Under the pieces are notes generated by a model. It ran no database searches and was not told where the DNA came from. It was given only the letters and a program-made list of their open reading frames with translations. Positions 41,873-52,097 of a DNA stretch of 64,000 nucleotides are shown here, one piece after another. Each line of letters starts with the position of its first letter. Position 1 is the first letter of the stretch. A program made the translations under genes and the position numbers. The stretch comes from Siderastrea siderea (lineage: Eukaryota > Cnidaria > Anthozoa > Scleractinia > Rhizangiidae): the NCBI GenBank assembly GCA_964030785.1, contig OZ034967.1:64217742-64281741 (forward strand), written 5' to 3'.

Positions 41873-43978
41873 ATGAGTTATACAAACGGTATCCTTAATC
41901 ATGATGATTCTCAAGGACTAGGTAAGATAGGTTCAAGAGGTTTACCTGGTATTGGATTTAAATTAGATTCAAATAATGATTATGATATGCAAAACAAAAA
42001 ACTGGTTAATGTAAAACAGGGAACTAATAATAACGACGTTGTTACTAAACAATATATTGATTCTGAAATAGCTAAGATTCCCATTATTGATGCATCTAAA
42101 TTTGTCGCAATATCTGGTGATACGATGACTGGATCACTCGTTGTCTCAAAAGACAATTATCCAGTTCATGGCGATCTCAACAAGGTTATAAGTTATGAAT
42201 CACAAAGGGAGATATTCTTGTCAAAGAAGGAAGGAGGTCAAATGGAAGCAAATATTGATATAAATAATAATACAATTTTCAATGTGAAAGACCCCACACA
42301 GGCAGATCATGCAACAAATAAAAAATATGTCGATAACCAACTTGTGAAAAAATTGGATAAAAATGTTGATATTGATATGACAAATAAATCAATTACTAAT
42401 CTTAAATTACCATCAAATCAAAAAGACGCCACAAATGTAGAATTTGTTAATAAAAGAATTACTGAAACACAAAAAAATTATCTCAAACTTGATGGCACAA
42501 CAAGTATGTCTGGAGACTTGAATTTAAATAACAATAAAATTATTAACTTACAAACCGATTACAGAGACTCGAAATCCGCAGCTAATGTTGATTTTGTGCA
42601 AGAGGAAATAAAAGATTTGAGAAATCTTGTCACTCAAAAAATTCGTGAATCTCATATCAATAACTCAGGTCAAAAAAGGGACGCCTTCAGATACTTAATG
42701 GAAGACGATGATGAATCTTCGAGTGAAAAAAATATCAATGTTTTGGGTATTGTTGATTTTCCCAATTCTCCACATCAAATTAATAAAAAAGCTTACCAAC
42801 TTCAACTCTTGTTTGAAAAAAGCTCACCCAACAAGTACCGGTCACGCCTCGGTTTTAACTTATATAAACTTCCAGTCGGGTATTACACAATGGTCGTTGA
42901 ATGGTTTCCGCCAGAAATGAATGAGATAACTGTAACAGCTCAAGGAAAAACGATTTCAATTTCTGATGAAACAACCAAAACATTCAAGAATTACACCAAA
43001 ACAGTTATCCATTTACGCAGATGGGGTAGCTCACCTCCACAATTCCTTTATCTTGATTTGCACGGTACAGTCAGTAATCCATCATTTTTAACAATTGGGC
43101 ATTTAATTGTCTATGGTGTTAAAGAAACAATTTCAAACGTTGACCCAAGTGTCTATGACATCGCTTTTGTTATTAAAAATGGCAAAATGGCGATGGAAAC
43201 GGATCTTGATTTAAATAATCATAAAATAATCAATTTAGACGATCCATTAAATGAAGGTGATGCCTGCAATAAACGTTCTTTGAATATTGTGGAAACAAAA
43301 ATAAATGAATTATCTTATTATACTAAGGATTATATATACAGAACTATTTTCGGTAATGATTTTTATGATCTAGAAGAAACAAGCACGTATAATCTCGTAA
43401 ATGGTGTATCTGGTGTTGTTATTAGTGGTCTACGACCTAATTTCATCCTCGGCACAAATCGTCTTATAAATTTTTATAGTCCAAAATATGGTTTTCAATT
43501 AAATATAAAGACACATATTCGAACAGTTGATATATTCGATCATAATACAAGTTTTACATTCTTCATGTCTTTTTTGCACGATACAACCAAAACATGTGAA
43601 ATCAGTTGGTCAAACACTGTGAACTTTCATGTCAAATTCCATCCTCGATATCAGATCACCGATAAAAAATTAATAATTGATGCTCGCTCCACAACTTATG
43701 AAAAAACATTCACAACCGACTTCCAAAACAAGCAAATTTTTGTATGGATATGCTATAACGGCTCTAATAATTTACATAAATTCAGTTTGAGTAATTACTC
43801 ATCTCATGTCCAAGAAACATTCGCTGCACCTGTTAACTTTCAAAGTAGACAACTTGAAATAGACTATGACGGATATGTTAAAAAAGTAGGTTTGATTAAT
43901 AAATTCATTGATATAGGCAGCTTAGAATTTCATAAAATTTTATTAGAGGAAAAGAGAAATGGTTCTTATCTAGAATAA
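41873..43978 (+). CDS. Tail-fibre-like attachment protein with repeat modules
   Basis: 701 aa. A short collagen-like start (GSRGLPGIGF) is followed by repeated modules of the phage tail-fibre type. Each has a (M)xGDLNLNNNKIINL-like beta strand and then an A-x-N-x-x-(Y/F)V(D/N) turn. Modules lie at about 37-66, 120-155, 161-190, 205-240 and 438-470, for example MSGDLNLNNNKIINLQ. Two larger globular regions follow, about 285-420 and 500-690. A trimeric spike binding host cells is the likely role, functionally like adenovirus fibre (inference). The TCTAA motif marks it as late. Confidence 0.8.
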   Translation: MSYTNGILNHDDSQGLGKIGSRGLPGIGFKLDSNNDYDMQNKKLVNVKQGTNNNDVVTKQYIDSEIAKIPIIDASKFVAISGDTMTGSLVVSKDNYPVHGDLNKVISYESQREIFLSKKEGGQMEANIDINNNTIFNVKDPTQADHATNKKYVDNQLVKKLDKNVDIDMTNKSITNLKLPSNQKDATNVEFVNKRITETQKNYLKLDGTTSMSGDLNLNNNKIINLQTDYRDSKSAANVDFVQEEIKDLRNLVTQKIRESHINNSGQKRDAFRYLMEDDDESSSEKNINVLGIVDFPNSPHQINKKAYQLQLLFEKSSPNKYRSRLGFNLYKLPVGYYTMVVEWFPPEMNEITVTAQGKTISISDETTKTFKNYTKTVIHLRRWGSSPPQFLYLDLHGTVSNPSFLTIGHLIVYGVKETISNVDPSVYDIAFVIKNGKMAMETDLDLNNHKIINLDDPLNEGDACNKRSLNIVETKINELSYYTKDYIYRTIFGNDFYDLEETSTYNLVNGVSGVVISGLRPNFILGTNRLINFYSPKYGFQLNIKTHIRTVDIFDHNTSFTFFMSFLHDTTKTCEISWSNTVNFHVKFHPRYQITDKKLIIDARSTTYEKTFTTDFQNKQIFVWICYNGSNNLHKFSLSNYSSHVQETFAAPVNFQSRQLEIDYDGYVKKVGLINKFIDIGSLEFHKILLEEKRNGSYLE

Positions 43979-43994
43979 TATAAACAAAGAATAT

Positions 43995-44930
43995 ATGTCA
44001 AGTTTCACAGACTATGAAAAACATCATTTACATAATTACGTATACAAAAAAGAAACCTTATACACTAAACAAGAGGTTGATATTAAAATGACTGCATTGA
44101 AGTCTGAAATACGATTACAATTATCAGAAACTTTATTCTGGGAAAGTTATCAACTAGCTGATTGCTTATATAAGATAGACCGAGGTATACCATCTGAGGT
44201 TACTTTTGATAATTCAACTAGAGCAGTATCAGATCTTTTTGATCAATCTCTTAAAGAAAATCATTCTAATCAAACAACACAAGCAAATAGACCAATTTTA
44301 TGTACAAAAGCCGAAAAAATCAATTATCGATATTATTTAAAATTCGATGGAAATAAGCGAATGTTATCAAACATAAATTTAAATCCTGGTTCTGGACAAG
44401 CTGATATTGTTAATGTTTTCATTGTTTATCGATTGAATTCATACACAGGATCTTATGCCGTTCGTAATGGACTTTTCGGACACGATGATGGAGGTTATGA
44501 CAAATTTGTTGCATTCTCACCAACCGGTCATTTACTTGTAAGTGGAACAACAAATCAGCATATTGTCATTGGATCAAGTTCTTTTAATAGTAAGAATGCT
44601 ACAGCGCCATACCAATCAAAAGCTAATGCGGGTGAACTGAATAAATGGATCTGTTTATCAATTCACTGGGATGTACCTGGTGGTAACAACGCTTCTGAAA
44701 CATGGTGTAACGGCAAAAAATTAGCTGATTTTACAGCAAGAACATCACAAGGAAGTACCAACATGACATTTGGAGATTTGAATACCTCTGGTATTGCAGG
44801 CTTGAAAGGCGATATAGCTTTTTATTGTCTTTATAAGGGTAAAACTCTCACTGAATCAAATATCAAATTACACCATTACGTACTTTGTAGATGGTATGTC
44901 AATGATTATGATCCGATTTCATTCAATTAA
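43995..44930 (+). CDS. Lectin-like (LamG/concanavalin A fold) surface protein
   Basis: 311 aa. The N-terminal coiled region is about 60 residues. Then comes a jelly-roll-like domain with RYYLKFDGNKRMLS, VNVFIVYRLNS, GLFGHDDGGYDKFVAF, WICLSIHWD and GDIAFYCLYKG. This strand pattern matches LamG/pentraxin-type lectin domains. The gap to the fibre gene is 16 bp, suggesting cooperation in attachment (inference). TATAAAC stands in place of the TCTAAAC motif. Confidence 0.65.
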   Translation: MSSFTDYEKHHLHNYVYKKETLYTKQEVDIKMTALKSEIRLQLSETLFWESYQLADCLYKIDRGIPSEVTFDNSTRAVSDLFDQSLKENHSNQTTQANRPILCTKAEKINYRYYLKFDGNKRMLSNINLNPGSGQADIVNVFIVYRLNSYTGSYAVRNGLFGHDDGGYDKFVAFSPTGHLLVSGTTNQHIVIGSSSFNSKNATAPYQSKANAGELNKWICLSIHWDVPGGNNASETWCNGKKLADFTARTSQGSTNMTFGDLNTSGIAGLKGDIAFYCLYKGKTLTESNIKLHHYVLCRWYVNDYDPISFN

Positions 44931-44948
44931 AATATATAATCATATAAT

Positions 44949-45428
44949 ATGAAGAATACATTCAATTGGAACCATGTTTCAGAAAAATTAACGGAAGATC
45001 AAATATCTCAGTTGAAAGCATTGTACAAATTCTATCATAAGAAATATTGGCTTGCCAAAATGACTTTTAAATATTACAAAAAGGCAGAACTTACATGTAA
45101 TATCGGATCTGTTTTATTGGTAGTAACAGGGACAGTAGTTGGTGGTGTAACGCTAAACCCTATTCCTCTCGGAACAATATCTGGTGCTGGTCTCTTGCTT
45201 AAAACATATTCAGAGGCTAAAAATTACAAAAGGAAGATTGAGATGTCTAAATTCGCATACACTTCGTACGAAAAGGTTTTAATAGATTTGCGGTCTTTTA
45301 TGAGAGGACTGGAGTATAATGACAAAGAATTTCTTGATTATGTCAAAGTTCTTGATGATATAATCATTGATATGTGTCCGTTAACTGACAAATTTGAAAA
45401 GAAATATAACAAGGTATTCATCCAATAA
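44949..45428 (+). CDS. Two-segment membrane protein, SLATT-like layout
   Basis: 159 aa. A helical N-terminus of about 45 residues precedes a hydrophobic hairpin (IGSVLLVVTGTVVGGV, about 51-66, then ISGAGLLLK, about 76-84). A charged helical C-terminus follows (ERK/YKRKIEMSKFAYTSYEKVL, CPLTDKFEKKY). The layout recalls SLATT-domain proteins but identity is uncertain. It overlaps the convergent VLTF3-like gene by 11 bp. Function unknown. Confidence 0.6.
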   Translation: MKNTFNWNHVSEKLTEDQISQLKALYKFYHKKYWLAKMTFKYYKKAELTCNIGSVLLVVTGTVVGGVTLNPIPLGTISGAGLLLKTYSEAKNYKRKIEMSKFAYTSYEKVLIDLRSFMRGLEYNDKEFLDYVKVLDDIIIDMCPLTDKFEKKYNKVFIQ

Positions 45429-45978
45429 TATATTTTATCTTATCACCAATAAGAGACATAATACTAGCCCAATATTTATCGTAAAAATCTAATGTTTTTT
45501 TCGATTTACTAATTGGGATATTTTCAAATGGTATTCCTATCATCTTGAATATTTTTCTCATAATGAAATTGATACTGATCATCCTTTTTCTTGTACAATT
45601 GACATCATTAATAACATTGCCTATCGCAACATATATAGAATCAATCTTATTTTTCTGACTATTGGATTGTTCAATGCCGTACTTTTCTTGAATTTTTAAT
45701 ATATTATTATTGACATGATATTTTCTATTATATACACTTTTTCTTATAAATCTATGTCTATTCTCATAGAAATCAACATATTCTTTTGCATAATTATATC
45801 CTTGTACAACACCACAACTTCGACAAACTTGCATTCCATCAGTTGTTATAACCTCCTGATTATCACAGCATTCATCATCTTTCGGTTTTTTATTAGAATC
45901 TTCTATTTTTTCGTCACAAAAAGGACAAACAACTTCTGATTCTTTCAGGTAATCGTGAATATCTGAGTTACAATACAT
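45418..45978 (-). CDS. VLTF3/TFIIB-like zinc-ribbon transcription factor
   Basis: 186 aa. CPFC (about 18-21) and a second pair VCRSCG (about 51-56) form zinc ribbons. They are followed by a YNRKYH segment and a helical C-terminal domain (KRMISINFIMRKIFKMIGIP, PISKSKKTLDFYDKYWASI). This is the layout of late transcription factor VLTF3-type proteins of large DNA viruses. It could recognise the TCTAA late motif described here (inference). No TCTAA before its own ATG, consistent with earlier expression. It lies next to the right inverted repeat. Confidence 0.7.
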   Translation of the reverse strand: MYCNSDIHDYLKESEVVCPFCDEKIEDSNKKPKDDECCDNQEVITTDGMQVCRSCGVVQGYNYAKEYVDFYENRHRFIRKSVYNRKYHVNNNILKIQEKYGIEQSNSQKNKIDSIYVAIGNVINDVNCTRKRMISINFIMRKIFKMIGIPFENIPISKSKKTLDFYDKYWASIMSLIGDKIKYIIG

Positions 45979-46015
45979 TCTATACTATTATATGATATTA
46001 TATTTTTAAGTAATA

Positions 46016-46802
46016 TTCATCCGATGGCAAACTGCGCTCGTACTCCCAACTATGAGATAATGCCAAATATATTTTCCATGAGATAAAACCAAATAGATTT
46101 CCCATGAGATAATACCAAATAGATTTTCCATGAGATAATGCCATATAGATTTTTCCATGAGATAATACCAAATAGATTTCCCATGAAATTGTGCCAACAT
46201 ATGGTAAAGTAGTTATAGTTGGGGAGTTCAGAGCGGATTTTTGAAAAAATGAGCTGGCATCCCCAGGATCACGTAATGAAGAAAAACATATAGTATCCAA
46301 ATCTGTATATCTTCATTACAATTCATTCTATACAATTCAAACACATAATTCATCAGATGGAAACCATCACAAAATGCCATCACAAAATAAGGAACCCATC
46401 GCTCTTCGAGCTCTTCCCACCTAGGTTCCTTAGCAATTACGAATCCTCCATCCCCGTGACTTCGTCTTTGAATGTCTTGCTACGCAAGCCAATCAAATAC
46501 TTTGTCATGCCGAGGATTCTATTGCCGTGATGTAGTCATGTGATGAGATATAGAATGGAACCAATATACCTATAGCGCCCTACGACTTGCAGTCTCTACG
46601 AGACTACAAGTCTACCCACTATAGGTTGGAAGGAGCCTCACTCGTTGAACTTCGTTCAACGACTTCCCGAGCCTGCTCGGCTCCTTTCCGACATATAGAT
46701 TTCCATAAAATATTACCATCAGATGGAAAGTAGATATATAGTTGGGTTTGGTTTGAGCGCATTTTCACAAAATGCGCTGAAACCCCCAACTATATAACTA
46801 CT
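46016..46802. repeat. Right terminal inverted repeat of the Polinton
   Basis: About 787 bp, reverse complement of 28280-29067 with very few differences, ending CT. A 100-codon ORF found inside both copies is made mostly of the 26-27-bp repeats and is unlikely to be a gene. Confidence 0.9.
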
Positions 46803-46808
46803 CCCTCT
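46803..46808. repeat. Right 6-bp target site duplication of the Polinton
   Basis: CCCTCT, identical to 28274-28279; followed by CATCAG as in the empty paralogous site. Confidence 0.9.
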
Positions 46809-46934
46809 CATCAGTCTGTCTGTCCATCTATGTCTTCCTCCCATTTTAAGGTCATTCCATCCATCCGAAAATTAACAGTAGAGAGTAAGTGCAAATCGTT
46901 CAGGTAGTATGCGTGTCTATTTAAATCTTTTTAG

Positions 46935-47392
46935 GTGCACTTAGGGCAATTGATTTAACCGTAGTGAGCTTGTTTCTGCTAACAGGCTTAGTTCAGTTTG
47001 TGTTCTCCTCCTTCGCTGGATTAGTGTTTGCTATCATTGTGTCGATCATCTTCATAGCTGCGCCAACTGTCAATCATGTGAAAATGCGCGTGGCCATTCG
47101 TCGTCATAACAACCTTGTTGCAGGTGCAGCGGCGTCGCAGCAGATATCAGCAGTCTTACGGCTAGAGAAGAAAGTAGCTCTTGACATGGCTGTTATTAGC
47201 TTGGTTCTTCTCCTTTCTCTGGCTCCAATGCCTCTGAACAAAATAATGCAGAGTTCGTTACCCAAAACCTACTCCATTTTGCAACCGTGGACTGTAACAA
47301 TGGTTTTTCTGATCTCTTCCTTAAACCCTTTCTTGTATTTCCTGAGAAACAAAGCGCTTAGAGATGGCGTGAAGTCTCTCTATTTCGCATGA
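46935..47392 (+). pseudogene. GPCR 4: orphan exon 2 of the receptor family
   Basis: Same 458-bp second exon as GPCR 3 (TM5-TM7, SLNPFLYFLRNKAL), preceded by the same intron end and acceptor (TTTTTAG at 46928-46934). No exon 1 is found between the duplication breakpoint (about 28108) and this exon. The Polinton occupies the truncated intron about 130 bp upstream of the exon. By eye there are 12 replacement and 5 silent codon differences from GPCR 3 exon 2, close to a neutral ratio. The frame is still open, probably because the copy is young. Confidence 0.8.
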
Positions 47393-48239
47393 GTGAGGTA
47401 TGACAGTATAAATTAAAGCGTGGGTGCAAATAAAAGATGAGTTGAAGTTGAGTGTGGTGAGTGTAGTTGTGTAGGAATATTTTTTATGATCTTAATGTGT
47501 TTCAAACCATGTTAACCATGCTAGCTTTTTTTCGTAAAGAAAATAGCAAGTCAAAAAATATTTGAAACGGGGGTATACTATGAAGTAAAAAACCAAGCCA
47601 ACACACTGATTATCACCGGGCATTCACTTGTGATATTGGGCCTTAGGAACCCAGCTTCAACTGCGTGGAGTTTTTTTGTTTTTTTTTCTAATACATAGTA
47701 ACAAGTAAAAATAAATTGTTATCGCATTTATTTTTTGACTACTTGCGGTTTAGTTAAGTCATATCCCCAACTGTCCTTAAGAACTCAAGCTTAAACTCAA
47801 ATCTGTGGGAAACACCGAACAATAACGATCCGAATTTTGAAAGAATGACTGATAGGGCAGTATACCAATTGGCTGTTACATCTGCTCTGCTAACGTGAAC
47901 TAAACCTTGAAAATAGATTACTATTGGAACATCTGCTTCTTCTAATTTTGATCATTTGACATTTTTCAAAATATCTATTTCCAAAATAAGAAAATAAAGA
48001 TATTACTTTTTTTTTCTATCTATTCAGAGTTCATAACCTTGTTTTATGAGGGTGTGTTTTATACTTCCGTAAACTGAGCAAATAACCTGTGACATTACTC
48101 CTTTTATGATATTTATGACGTTTTACTGACAGTCACTGACTTTGTTATGGAACGGGAGACAATATTTTCAGCTGAGAAAACAGCTCCTTTCCCTTTTCTC
48201 GGGAAAGAGCGAAACTCACTCATTGTCATTCACCTAGCC
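47393..48239. other. GPCR 4 downstream region, copy B of the duplication
   Basis: Non-coding, closely matching 26169-27010, with small indels such as an added TGAGGGTGTGTTTTA near 48047-48061. Confidence 0.7.
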
Positions 48240-51200
48240 TCCACTCATGTCCAATACTGCCGCACTGATACGGCTGTTATTTGCAGTTGACGGTCCGTAA
48301 GTTTCGCACGGACCGTCACTCTTGCTTACGGACCGTTATTTGCGGTTGACGGTCCGTACGTTTCGCACAGACCGTCGTTCTTACTTACAGTCCGAATACA
48401 GAGCGTGCATCTCATTATCGCGCCAGGGCCAACTGTTGAGGGTCCATACATTTCGCACGGACCGTCATCATTGCTTACGGACCGTCATTTGCGGTTGACG
48501 GTCCGTACGTTTCGCACAGACCGTCATCCTTGCTTACAGACCCCCATTTACGATTCACGATCCGTATGTAGAAGTATAAATAGTCTATACAAGTATGATT
48601 GAGCCTCGTTATTTAAGCATACGTACGAAGCGAGCGAGATACACCAAAGAGGTCGAAAGAGAAGACGGTAATATGTCCATTACTCGTTCTATAAGCGTTG
48701 CGCAAACTAATAACAGAGTTCTAAAAGCAAACTGTTATGTCGATTATTCCTTCTATTGAAGCCTTGTGAAACTGTTCAGGGAAAGGCAGACGATAACATG
48801 TCTATTACTCGTTCTACAAGCGTCACGCAAACTGATAACAGAGTTGTAAAAGCGAAGTGTTATGTCCATTACTCCTTCTATTGAAGCCTTGTGAAACTGA
48901 TCAAGGGAAGGCAACCATGATTATGCCACGTTATTTAAGCGCCATACGAAGCGAGCGTGATACACGAAAGAAGTACGTACGACGCGAGCGAGGTACACGA
49001 ATAGAAGAAGATAATATGTCTATTACTCGTTCTATAAGCATCGCGTAAACTGATAACAGAGTTCTAAAAGCGAACTGTTATGTCCATTACTCCTTCTATT
49101 GAAGCCTTGTGAATTATGCCTCGTTATTTAAGCGCCATGCGAAGCGATTGTGATACATGAAATAGAAGAAGATAATATGTCTATTACTCGTTTTATGAGC
49201 TTTGCGTAAACTGATAACAGAGTTCTAAAAGCGAACTGTTATGTCGAATACACCTTCTATTGAAGCCTAGTGAAACTGTTCAAGGAAAGGTAGACGATAA
49301 CATGTGTATTACTCGTTCTATAAGCTTTGCGTACCCTGATAATAGAGTTCTAAAAGCGAACTGTTATGTCGAATACCCCTACTATTGAAACCTTGTGAAA
49401 CTATTCAAGGGAAGGCAACCATGATTATGCCTCGTTATTTGGGCCCCATACGAAGCGAGCGTGATACACGAAAGACATACGTACGACGCGAGTGAGGTAC
49501 ACGTAATAGAAGAAGATAATTAGTCTATTACTCGTTCTATAAGCATCGCGTAAATTGATAAGAGTTCTAAAAGCGAACTGTTATGTCGTTTAGTCCTTCT
49601 ATTGAAGCATGGTGAAACTAGTGGGGAACACGAACGAATTGCGCGTGATATAGGGAAAACAAGACGGTAATATGTCTAATACTTGTTCATAGGCGTTGTG
49701 CAAACTAACAGAGTTTTAAAATCGGGTTCTGTAAGACCCAAACATTACTTCTCATTAATGGCATTTCCTCCGCAATCTGAAGAGGAATAAGAAAAACACA
49801 TTTGTTGGGGTCAGCCATTAGACCATGGATTTCTGCATATCATAAAATGACGGTGATGATCTCAAATGTTGGTCTTGTGGTTGCCTAGTTTCAGATACAA
49901 TTGGAGTACAATCGAAAGCACTTAGTTGTGGAAGTTCGCACTTTCATGTGCCCTGATTTATCAAAAAATGTCGACTACCATGAGTGTTACACTTAAGTCC
50001 GTAGATCAATTATCTATCAAACAAATATTCATACTGTCAATTCAGGCAACCAACCGACCGCAAACGATCGATGAATAGGAATTATTTTCATGCGTATTCT
50101 CCCTTCCATTACGATCTGTTTAAACACGAACGATCGATCGATTATAAATGTAGTATTCTGCCTTCGTTCCACACTTTCAACTCGATAAAGCCCTGCCGCA
50201 CACAAACAATCCAAAACGTTTCATGCGAATTCACGATTGTAATACGCGCCATAGAGATTTGCTGCGTCCGCCTTTTGCGAAAACATCTAAGTATCAGGGC
50301 TCCTTCAGGGTTAGCGGAACTAAAATATGGAACAGCCTCCCGTTGAAACTGAGGAGGGTTCAGGAATTAACAAGGTTTAAGTCTGGCCTCAAAAAGCTTT
50401 TTAAATCTAGCTGAATTTACCCCCATCGCCTACAGTAATTGAGTGTTACTATGTTAATACTTTTGTAATCTGAAATTTTGTATTCTGTAATAAGTTATTT
50501 GTATGTAAATTTATGTTAAACAGAGCCCTATCAAACCAGCCTCGCTGAACTGGGCACCTCTGTCTAAATATTGTTGAAATAAATAAATAAATAAATAAAT
50601 AAATAAAATTCTGCCTTCAATCGCGTAGTCCCACTAGTCCCCTAAACAGCCATTTTTATGTCTACAGGAGCTGCGTGGCGACAATAAACCAGCTGCATAG
50701 GAAACTATCAGTCGCGCTATTTATAAAATGTCGACTAAAATGCTGCATGGTACAATTCATAAAGAATATTACTTTCACGCGTATTCATATTCATCCCCAG
50801 AGACACTACATTAAAGTGCGCACCATCGAGCGACACAAGTTATTTTCAGGCTTATACAAACGACCACTTTTACATCTACGAATCGATATTTTACGGACAG
50901 TGAACTCCTCTATACGGCTCGTATCTAAAGTTCACAGTCCACAAGAAAGATATCTCCCACTCGCAACCAGAATGAAATATTCTGTTCCACTAATGAGATG
51001 CAATTTACGGACCGTGAACTCTTCTATACGGACCGTATCTGAAGTTAACGGTCCGTACAAACTGTACGGTCCGTAACAAAGATATCTTCCTCTCACAACG
51101 GGAATACTCTAAGTCCCACTAATGAGATGCAATTTAAGGACCGTCAACTCATCTATACGGACCGTATCTGAGGTTCACGGTCCCACTAATGAGGTGCAAT

Positions 51201-51381
51201 TTACGGACCGTGAACTCTTCTATACGGACCGTACCTGGAGTTCACGGTCCGTACAAACTGTACGGTCCGTCAACCCTTCTCTACATTCCGTAGATGGGTT
51301 TCACGGTCCGTACAAAACTCTACGGACCGAAACCATAGTCTCACGGTCCGTTACAGTGCGGGTGTATTGGACAACCCTCGG
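48240..51381. mobile_element. DNA transposon of 3,142 bp with 8-bp target duplication (hAT-like)
   Basis: ACCTAGCC at 48232-48239 and 51382-51389 flanks the element; copy A has ACCTAGGC once (near 27002). Ends share GTCCAATAC followed two bases later by CCGCACTG. Both subterminal regions are dense in GGTCCGTA/TACGGACC units (about 48285-48570 and 50985-51355). The centre (about 48600-49740) is a degenerate array built on TATGTC(T/C)ATTACTCGTTCTAT and CTTCTATTGAAGCC. No transposase; a truncated LINE is nested inside. Superfamily assignment rests only on the 8-bp duplication (hAT, P and others share it). Confidence 0.65.
50190..50607 (+). mobile_element. Truncated LINE 3' end nested in the 3.1-kb element
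   Basis: Encodes the usual LINE C-terminal peptide pattern (NTRHRDLLRPPFAKT, SGTKIWNSLPLKLR, FKSGLKKLF) ending near 50414. A short 3' UTR and an (AAAT)n tail at about 50577-50607 follow. The 5' limit is uncertain. Confidence 0.7.
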
Positions 51382-51444
51382 ACCTAGCCTGTTTTCTGAC
51401 AAGCCTGAGCATGTTGTATTGAATTAACAAAGAAAAGAAATATT

Positions 51445-52097
51445 TATTTTTTTTCTCAGCGCGTGAGCGGGCAAGATGAACCAAATCCTGCAATCTGATT
51501 GGTTCCGGGAGCGGGCGGAATTTTCCGATCTTGACCGCGGTCAACGGAACGTCAATAACAAAAAAATTTGTAATGGGTTTTTAAAACCTTTAAAATCTTT
51601 AAAACGTTCTCCGAAACTTAGAATTCTGAAATTTTTTGTACATTGTCGTTAAAAACTTTCTTTCCAAAATTTCTTGTTAAAATACCGAAGGTTGTACAAT
51701 GTAAATCGCCTCTTCCCTTTCGACAAACATTTGAGTAAATCGAGCAGGAGTTAGCTACATGTATCGAAATTTGGGAAAATAAATGGGTTTCTTTTAGTTA
51801 TATTGCTTCCTGTGATTTCTGAGTTTTAACAGAGTAAAAAAGCGTATTTTGCTGCTCTGGTGTCACAAACGGCTTCGTTTCATGGTTCATTTTACGCGCG
51901 CTTACAAAACGTTGCTTTCCGAAAACAACAAGACACGTTTAACTTTTGAAAAACAACAAGAAAAAAATAAAAATATTATTTGCCGGCCTTGGTCGGTCCG
52001 TATTGAGAAAAACTGTGCCCTCGGTCTTGAGCACGGGCCGTACTCAAGACCTCTGGCACAGTTTTTCTCAATACGGACCTCCCGGCCGGCAAATAAT
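51445..52097. mobile_element. Palindrome-bearing non-autonomous element (copy 2)
   Basis: Opposite orientation to the copy at 7262-7735, with about 200 bp more in the centre. Copy A (near 27055, AAGAAATATGCATGATC) shows the empty site. The GGTCCGTATTGAGAAAAAC hairpin lies at its right end (about 51975-52093). Confidence 0.75.

Larger units (their letters stand above)
28280..46802. mobile_element. Complete Polinton/Maverick element, 18,523 bp
   Basis: Self-synthesising, virus-like DNA transposon. Evidence: inverted ends of about 787 bp starting AG, a 6-bp target duplication, protein-primed family B polymerase, chromodomain integrase, adenain-type protease, A32-like ATPase and double-jelly-roll capsid with penton. 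Genes run leftward from 41085 to 29266 and rightward from 41214 to 45428, around a divergent promoter. A leftward VLTF3-like gene lies beside the right end. The cargo (PLA2, fibre, lectin-like, late-domain protein) implies a virion. Damage in the capsid, protease and Bro genes indicates this copy is no longer able to form particles alone. Confidence 0.95.

Noticed and set aside
28280..46802. Free virus or contaminating contig
   Set aside because: Perfect target duplication and flanks that match the paralogous receptor region show it is integrated.
48600..49740. CRISPR-like repeat array
   Set aside because: Repeats are degenerate, of unequal length, without regular unique spacers, and lie inside a eukaryotic transposon.
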